Positions 57,857 to 64,000 of a stretch of 64,000 nucleotides of DNA are shown one piece after another. The stretch's first letter is position 1. Each line of letters begins with the position of its first letter. The DNA is from Sialis fuliginosa (lineage: Eukaryota > Arthropoda > Insecta > Megaloptera > Sialidae), in assembly GCA_961205875.1 (NCBI GenBank), contig OY540820.1, positions 10,850,001 through 10,914,000 on the forward strand. Reading direction: 5' to 3'. The translations under genes and the position numbers were made by a program. The notes under the pieces are model-generated. The model saw nothing but the letters and a program-made list of their open reading frames with translations, was not told where the DNA came from and made no database searches.

Positions 57857-58191
57857 TGTCCGGTATTATAAAGGAGCTCGCAAATATGCTAGCTTGCAAT
57901 CACTTTCAAATGAGATATCAAACTTATATGACAGTTCTTTTGGAGTTTGTTGAAGACTTTGATAAGTTTCGCGCACACGTTGTAGGTAAACACCAACGGT
58001 ATTAAAACAGTGGTGATATAATGAAAATTATTTTGTACAGTCAAAGATACCAACTGTGTTATAATTAGTTGTAATTAGTCACTGCTCTATATTCCATAGC
58101 TAATACATAGATACTAGTACAGAATTAATACCGCATTTAAGAGTGCTTGCAAGCTAGCAAATTTCGCGAGCTCCTTTATAATACCGGACAT
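57857..58191. repeat. Hairpin element with CCGGTATTATAA ends
   Basis: TGTCCGGTATTATAAAGGAG pairs with CTCCTTTATAATACCGGACA. Inner pairs GCTAGCTTGCAA / TTGCAAGCTAGC extend it. Related ends occur at 39737-40049. Confidence 0.8.
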
Positions 58192-60929
58192 AAATCAATC
58201 AAAATGACATTTTCAAGATTCAAATCTATTTTTTTAGTAATTTACAAAAAATAAAATATTGTTTATTTTTCAAAGTCTATTGGCACCTATAAAACTTTTA
58301 ACTTTAAAATGGTTTTTTTTCCGATATATTCGAAAGATGATGAAAACTATGCATGCAAACTAGAGTATTTTCAAATTAAAAAGAAATAAAAAGAATCAAT
58401 ATTTAAAAAATATATTTTTTTGTTTTATGAAAGAATTAAGAATAAAAACTTATAACTGTGCACAGCGACTTATAAATCATGCTGTGAATGATGACTATGA
58501 TTTAAATGTTGGCGATTGGCGGGGACGTAGTAACACTGGAGTAGGGAAAATCCGCGGTAACCTCAACAAACCATAGTTTATTTGTTGTGCATAGTGTTGT
58601 ATCAAGTGTGTTGTGGCTGTCCTAGCCAACTACGATCTATTCACCGGCAAATACAGGTTCGAAACAAACCTTATACTGTACAGTGTACATATCATTTGTA
58701 TTTCTTATATTCTATAGCTTATCGCATAATATAAAAGATATTATAACGTCAGTTTTGTACCGAATCAACTAATAATACAGAAATGCGGTGTTTTTAAAAC
58801 AAACCATAATATACCTATATAGAACTGTATTTTATTTTAAAACTACTGTTTTTATTTTGTAAATTTGGTATAAAACAGGCATAAATTATTGTTCATGCAT
58901 ATGCTATTTATAAGTATCTATTAATAAAAGTAATATTAAAATTATATATTGTTTAAAAAAGTACCTATTTCTAATTAAAAAAAAACTACCTGGTTTTGAT
59001 TTACACGATTCTTTTGCGGAACCAATCCAATTTTTAGTCGTAGCTTAGTGTGTTTTTTATCTATTTATTTAAATAATATTACCATCAAATTAAATTTATT
59101 TTGATTTTTATTTCACAACAAGAAAATTTTAAAACAAACACTATTATTCTCTACAAATAATTTTTTAATAAAAAAATGTTCAGGTACGTATAACACAGTC
59201 AAAATAAAATTTTTTTTGCTCTCACTAAAGCACCAGAGCCTTTGAAATCCAATTTTTTTTATTAAGTTGGTTACGAGAATATTTAAAATTAAATGAAAAT
59301 TGAAGAAACTAAAATAAAAAAATAAAAAATATCGTTTTGGCGCCCCTATCATTTTCACACCTACCTCACCTGTGGATAATGGTAGCTCTGTGTATGATTA
59401 TACAGTGCTATTTAAGATTTCTTGCCCCCCCCCCCCCCAAAGTTGGTTGTTTTTGTTGTTATATTAGACAAGCCCATTAATCCAAAAAACCGAAAACTTA
59501 CTCTTATAGCGGCCATAACTGGTGCATTTACCTAAGATACAATTGATACAAATATTATTTTTGTCTTTTATTTTTTAATTTATTTAACACACCATGTTTA
59601 CCTTCAAGATACACATTTTAATTACTACTAAAACATTAATTTTTAATATAATAGTATATTATATTTTATTAAATACAATGAAAATTTAATTTTAAGTGTT
59701 AATACTTTTCGGCACACTCTGTACATTTACAAAATCACATCCTGGTTTTTATATCTTAACACGTGTAAATTTGAATAAAAAACAAGTATTTTTTGCAGAT
59801 TTGTAAAAAAATTATAATACGTATATATATGTATGTGTTATCATCACTTCAGAATATGAATCGTTTAATTGTCATTTGTTTTATTATATAATAAACACGT
59901 CTTTTTAATTGTTAAAATTTAGAATCAGATTTGAAGGTTATATACGAAAATTTCTGAATATATAGGAAATATGTATATAAAATATTAGAATATATTCCGC
60001 ATATGCTACCAAGGTTGGTTCATACCTTGAAGTGTTCACTTCCGTTAAAAAAATTCGTTATTAATATTTTATATATAAAAAAAAATGTTAGTACATACCT
60101 AGTAATTATAACATGAAATTCCATATTTCAGCAGGATTAAATCTATTTTATCGATGGTGTCGGTCTTTCTGTGAACACTTTGCAGCCAAAACGGTGAAAC
60201 TTACAAACATCAAAATTAAAAAAGAATGTATAGAAGTTCTTGTAGATAGTATACTTTAAACAAGAACTTTTATAATAGAAGGAGAAAACTTCTTGAGCGA
60301 AGAATAAAAAAAGGAAGTTATTATTTAGGATATCAAAATTAGTAAATGTATACTTATTTTTTGAAATTTCATGACAGTTACAGAAACAGGCCGACACACA
60401 AATGTCATTGATAAATTTGTCAAACTCGATTCAGAAACCATGAAAATGTGTATTTCCGTCAAAATTTCGGGTTCGATTATATACATTGTCTTTATTCTAT
60501 ATACAATATTCTACAGAATATAAAAAAAGCCAAAAATATATAGGTACACACGCGGTTGTATAATGCAATTAAACTTTAAAACTATTGTAAAAACTGCATC
60601 ATCAATAGGTACTGATTGTAAAATAATATAATTATACTACTATTATTAGATGTACTCATATTTTTTCATTAAAACAAGTTATTAGTTCCAAACTAATGAC
60701 GCCATGCTATAACCGGTCATAGTTTTTTTAACAGACACTAAAAAAACCCATAAACTCACGGTTAACCGTACTGGTTAAAAGTTAAAACTGTACAAGGAAA
60801 ATTGAGTGTATGAAGCAAAGTTGCGCTAAAATACTAGCTTTTTACTCCAAACGAGACGAGAGTATGTTTAGACAGATATTGTTTCAGATTAATAATTGAT
60901 AAGTATAGTCATTTTATTTTCGCATACAG
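58192..60929. other. Gene-poor AT-rich stretch
   Basis: No supported gene. A MITE-family right-end fragment (about 59460-59535: 'tatagcggccataactggtg') and a C13 tract near 59427 are the only landmarks. ORFs at 59113 and 60143 are low-complexity. Confidence 0.5.
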
Positions 60930-61345
60930 AAGTGGTCTTCCAGTTTTCATTCATATTCACTTATCACAAACTTAGTAGGCTCCTCTCATTTGATTAATAT
61001 AATACTTAAATCATTTCTCCATGTACCAAACAAAGACACATATTTTGAAACTCATTTGCGAGATAAAGAACTACTCCTATATGTTTGCGATTAAATTATT
61101 ATGTAATCTATTGAAAATTGTATAAGTAAATTTTGTGGCAATAAATATTTGATATTCCGAATTTTAGTATTTAAATATAAAATTAATTAATGAAATGGAC
61201 GTATATTTCAGTTTTTATTTAAAATGATATAACTATATAAGCTCCGCCTTAGAGAAAGATAACCGTTGATATTTTTGAATCTGTTGTAAGCGATTCTGGC
61301 CTTTACGGTGGTAGGCGACTTCTGAAGGCGATAGTACCTATATAC
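60930..61345. repeat. Reverse copy of the element beside SP7 exon 6
   Basis: 'cacaaacttagtaggctcct', 'taaatcatttctccatgtac' and 'gtaagcgattctggccttta' are the complement of phrases in 30232-30588, in the same order when reversed. An ACAGGGTATTCAG repeat end follows. Confidence 0.75.
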
Positions 61346-61678
61346 AGGGTATTCAGTGATTTTAAGTTAAGGACATTGTAATTAAATATTTATGTATTAT
61401 GTATATGTAATTAATTGAAATAAAAATAAAAACAACTTGTTCGTCAAACTTCAAAAATTTATTAAAGAATAAATATTCGCAAGCTTTCAATTCACAGAAT
61501 CATCGTCAAGCTATTAAGAAAGAACAAAATGTGAGAACGATGTCGTTATCTTAACAATATTCATGTGACTCCATTTTTATTGTTGAGATAACGACATTAT
61601 TTTTTATTATTATGTATTAAATTGATATATATATATATCGTTTTCTAGATTAATTCAACTATAACAACTATAACCAAA

Positions 61679-61892
61679 ATGATTCACATCCAAGTGGCTT
61701 GTGCAATAGCAACATTTATTATCATAACTGACCATCCGAAACCATTAGCGGCTCTTCCTGCGGACGGATATTCATCTAGATACGATAATTTTGATATCAA
61801 CCAAGTGCTAAGAAGTGAAAGATTACTAAGAAACTACGCAAACTGTATTCTGGATAAAGGTTCTTGCACAAGAGAAGGGGCTGAACTTAAGA
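61679..61892 (+). CDS. CSP3: first exon of a chemosensory protein gene (partial)
   Basis: The exon encodes 71 residues plus one base (phase 1). A hydrophobic N-terminus (IQVACAIATFIIIT) precedes SSRYDNFDINQVLRSERLLR and the first two family Cys (ANCILDKGSC). It stops after GAELK at a GTAAGT donor, the conserved CSP intron site. No second exon with the C-x2-C motif was found in the remaining 2.1 kb, so it should lie beyond the window; the intron has been enlarged by transposons. The signal-like stretch is followed by a longer spacer (DHPKPLAALPADG) than in CSP1 or CSP2. The family assignment is firm; whether the gene is intact cannot be judged. Confidence 0.85.
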
Positions 61893-62098
61893 GTAAGTCT
61901 GTAATTAACATTGCTTATCTGGAATAATTTATTTATTTTATTATTATTTGCATTTTATCATTAACAAGTAAGGCCGTTTTTCCACACATCGGCATTCTCA
62001 GTGGCGGTGCAGTTGAGTTCTAGCTGTGGTGATAGAAACATGTCTGCAGTGTTCAATAAGCGTTACCTTCTTGGGTTATTATACCTCAGAAGGAAGTA

Positions 62099-62650
62099 CA
62101 GTAAAAGCTCCTTATTCGCGCTTCCTTCATTCGCGTTTTCACTATTCGCGGATTAAAAAAATGCGACCCAATTCCTATATTCGCGGCTAAAGATTTCTTT
62201 ATTCGCGGATCTAATCAGTACATACATAATAATAAAAAGGATTCCGAAGGTATCCAACCCAATATCCTTTGTAAACGCCGTCAAATGGACTAATATAAAA
62301 TTTCTTTATGAAAATTGATCCGTCTATGGAATGAAGTCTTATTTTTAAGAGGCAAATTGCTAATGCCACTGCTGAATATCAGTCTGAATTGAAGAAGCTT
62401 TTAAAAACTGCCAAGCAAGAAAAAATTACAAAATTCTTTAAGCCATTGCCTAAGCCTGAAGATAATAATTAATCAATATGGTCAAAAACTTCAATTAAAT
62501 TGATTTTTTTATATTGTATTTGTTTATTTATTTTGTCACCTAGGAACGTATCCCCTGTAATCCCATATAAATTACCATTCCGTATTCACGGTTTCTGTAT
62601 TCGCGGCATATTTATGGAACACATACCCCGCGAATAAAGAGCTTTTACTG
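62099..62650 (+). mobile_element. pogo/Tigger-type element (552 bp), non-autonomous
   Basis: TA-flanked ends CAGTAAAAGCTCCTTATTCG and CGAATAAAGAGCTTTTACTG. Internal TTCGCGG motifs repeat near both ends. It holds only the end of a transposase frame. Confidence 0.85.
62347..62472 (+). pseudogene. pogo/Tigger-type transposase C-terminal remnant
   Basis: 41 codons reading KRQIANATAEYQSELKKLLK then QEKITKFFKPLPKP and a stop. The 'KITxFFKP' ending is typical of Tigger/jerky-type transposases. The catalytic region is missing. Confidence 0.65.
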
Positions 62651-63194
62651 TATATAAATCACAAATATAAAAAAAGGCAGTATTGGGTACATCCTCTGTT
62701 GATTATAAGGTACTTATCCGATTGTCGAGTTCAACGCCGGCAGCATTTTACGGTGCCGGTGTAGTCACCGGCAAATTAGCCGGGCCGGTCTACGTGGAAA
62801 AGCTCTGATTTGATTACATTCCAACCGGCACCGTTACCGGCATCGGTTTTACCGGTGTGTGGAAAAACGCCCTAGCTCGTAACATATAATAAGAATCAAT
62901 CTTATTATCCTATATAATTTATACTATAAGTAATAGCAATTAGATATAAACATATTCAATTATACATTATTAAAATTGGTGTAAATGTTGTGTCAATTAC
63001 TTACTATCAGGTTTTTCCTTATTAATGGCATAATCAACATTATTTTATTAACATTTTATTATTCATTTAAAAATGTACTTACTTTATGTATTTAAATAAT
63101 TATGACTCTCAAAAATGAATATTAAATTTTTAAACAAATAATTTGGTATTTTTTTTAGGCAGTTCAATAGTTTCACAAAAATAAACTAGAAACA

Positions 63195-63410
63195 CAAAAT
63201 TGGCTGTAATCTGTCCCCTGAATCCTTGTCACACGCATAACTCATGAACCACTGAACCGATATTATTAAAACTTGGTCGGATAGTGAGGTCTGGCTTGAG
63301 GACGATCCCATTTCAAAATAATCGAAATCGTGTGTAAGGGAGAGGGGTGACATTCCAAAATATTTATTTTTTCAAGATATCTCAACAACGACACATATTA
63401 CATAAAAATG
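63195..63410 (-). repeat. Reverse copy of the RTE-like tail repeat
   Basis: 'cacgcataactcatgaacca' and 'tcaagatatctcaacaacga' are the complement of phrases at 57060-57245 and 42036-42200. Confidence 0.7.
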
Positions 63411-63839
63411 TATCGCACTTTATCGGTTTTTATTTAAATTGTTCAATAATTAACTACCTTTGGTGAATTTGGCACGAGGAAACACTGTGCATTTAATTGG
63501 AAGATGTTTTTTTATATATATATTATAATTATATAAATTTGTTGGCCAATTTGTTAACTTTAGTTTTGCAAGTAAATTGGAACAAAAGATAATTCATTTT
63601 GACATAATCTTTGTGACTTCTGGAAAAATCAGGATATAGGTAAATCCACAGAACGTGGCCGCTTTGGGGGAACGGCAATAGTGCGCGTGTGGGAATGTAT
63701 ATTACCCACCCATAAGTACACGAACTCAAAGTATACTTTATTGTGGATGTAAACATGGAGTTACAAGTCGATTGCTTGATTCATATAAAAACTGCAATAC
63801 AATTTGCATTGAAAAATCGGTTATTTTCACGTTTTCAGA

Positions 63840-64000
63840 ATGGAACTTTTAAAAAATGAAAAATTCATACCACCGCAATTTTCTCAAATTCAAACCAATG
63901 AATCTGAAATTTTTACTGGACATGTTTTTTGGTACAATGAACCTTTTCCCGGAGTTTCAAAGGCGCACACCTCTTACATTTCATATGCGCAATTGTTTTA
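63840..64000 (+). CDS. Unidentified reading frame running off the window
   Basis: 53 open codons (MELLKNEKFIPPQFSQIQTN at the start; GHVFWYNEPFPGVSKAHTSY later) follow a TTTTCAG acceptor-like sequence one base before the ATG, the arrangement also seen in CSP2. Composition is less AT-biased than the surroundings and balanced in amino acids. I do not recognise the family. It could be a host gene with a 5' UTR exon upstream or a transposon gene. Confidence 0.4.
   Translation, partial: MELLKNEKFIPPQFSQIQTNESEIFTGHVFWYNEPFPGVSKAHTSYISYAQLF

Larger units (their letters stand above)
61971..62873. mobile_element. Inverted-repeat element containing a nested pogo-type insertion
   Basis: AGGCCGTTTTTCCACACATC at the left and CCGGTGTGTGGAAAAACGCC at the right are inverted. 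The right part is rich in GCCGGT/ACCGGC. The element at 62099-62650 interrupts it. It lies in the CSP3 intron. Confidence 0.7.

Noticed and set aside
59427-59439. C13 homopolymer as a functional element
   Set aside because: It is a simple tract and may be a sequencing or assembly feature; nothing around it supports function.
1-64000. CRISPR arrays, tRNA or rRNA genes
   Set aside because: No regularly spaced short repeats with unique spacers, and no complete tRNA-like fold with both promoter boxes or rRNA core sequence, were seen on either strand; the GC-rich dimer at 21280 lacks a second box.

Overview
The window is AT-rich animal DNA with intron-containing genes, GT/AG splice sites and dense transposon debris. 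The gene families are arthropod ones: clip-domain serine proteases and chemosensory proteins (CSP/OS-D family). I read it as a winged-insect nuclear genome. RTE-like 3' tails and many TA-flanked hairpin elements would suit a hemipteran or lepidopteran, but the order cannot be fixed from sequence alone.

Region 1 (1-34.8 kb) is a head-to-tail array of seven clip-domain trypsin-family proteases, all on the + strand. SP1 is represented only by its last exon; SP2-SP7 are complete. No single long ORF covers any of them, because each is split into six exons (seven in SP7): signal peptide, clip domain, linker plus activation site, catalytic His exon (always 110 nt), catalytic Asp exon (430 nt in SP3-SP7, 418 in SP2), and GDSGGP Ser exon. 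The intron phases 1-1-0-2-0 are conserved. SP3-SP5 are a recently expanded subgroup with short linkers and a shared upstream motif. SP2, SP6 and SP7 have a longer linker exon. SP7 is the standout: it carries two clip domains in tandem and has lost the trypsin Asp189 (Ser189, with Thr226). Such proteases normally act as secreted zymogens in haemolymph cascades (Toll activation, melanization) or in saliva or venom; which applies here is not visible.

Region 2 (35.8-64 kb) holds three two-exon CSP genes: CSP1 on -, CSP2 on +, and CSP3 on + with its second exon outside the window. All share the family's single phase-1 intron after the Glu-Leu-Lys of the loop and encode small secreted four-Cys ligand-binding proteins. 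They sit in large gene-poor stretches. A reading frame of unknown identity opens at 63840 and runs off the end.

Repeats fill introns and intergenic DNA. They include a ~530-bp TA-flanked MITE family with at least seven full or near-full copies plus fragments, several near-perfect hairpin elements, a Tc1-type element whose interior is a ~2-kb hairpin, TTAA-flanked piggyBac-type MITEs, a hAT-like element with an 8-bp duplication, and a pogo/Tigger-type element. I saw no tRNA, rRNA, CRISPR or bacterial-type features.
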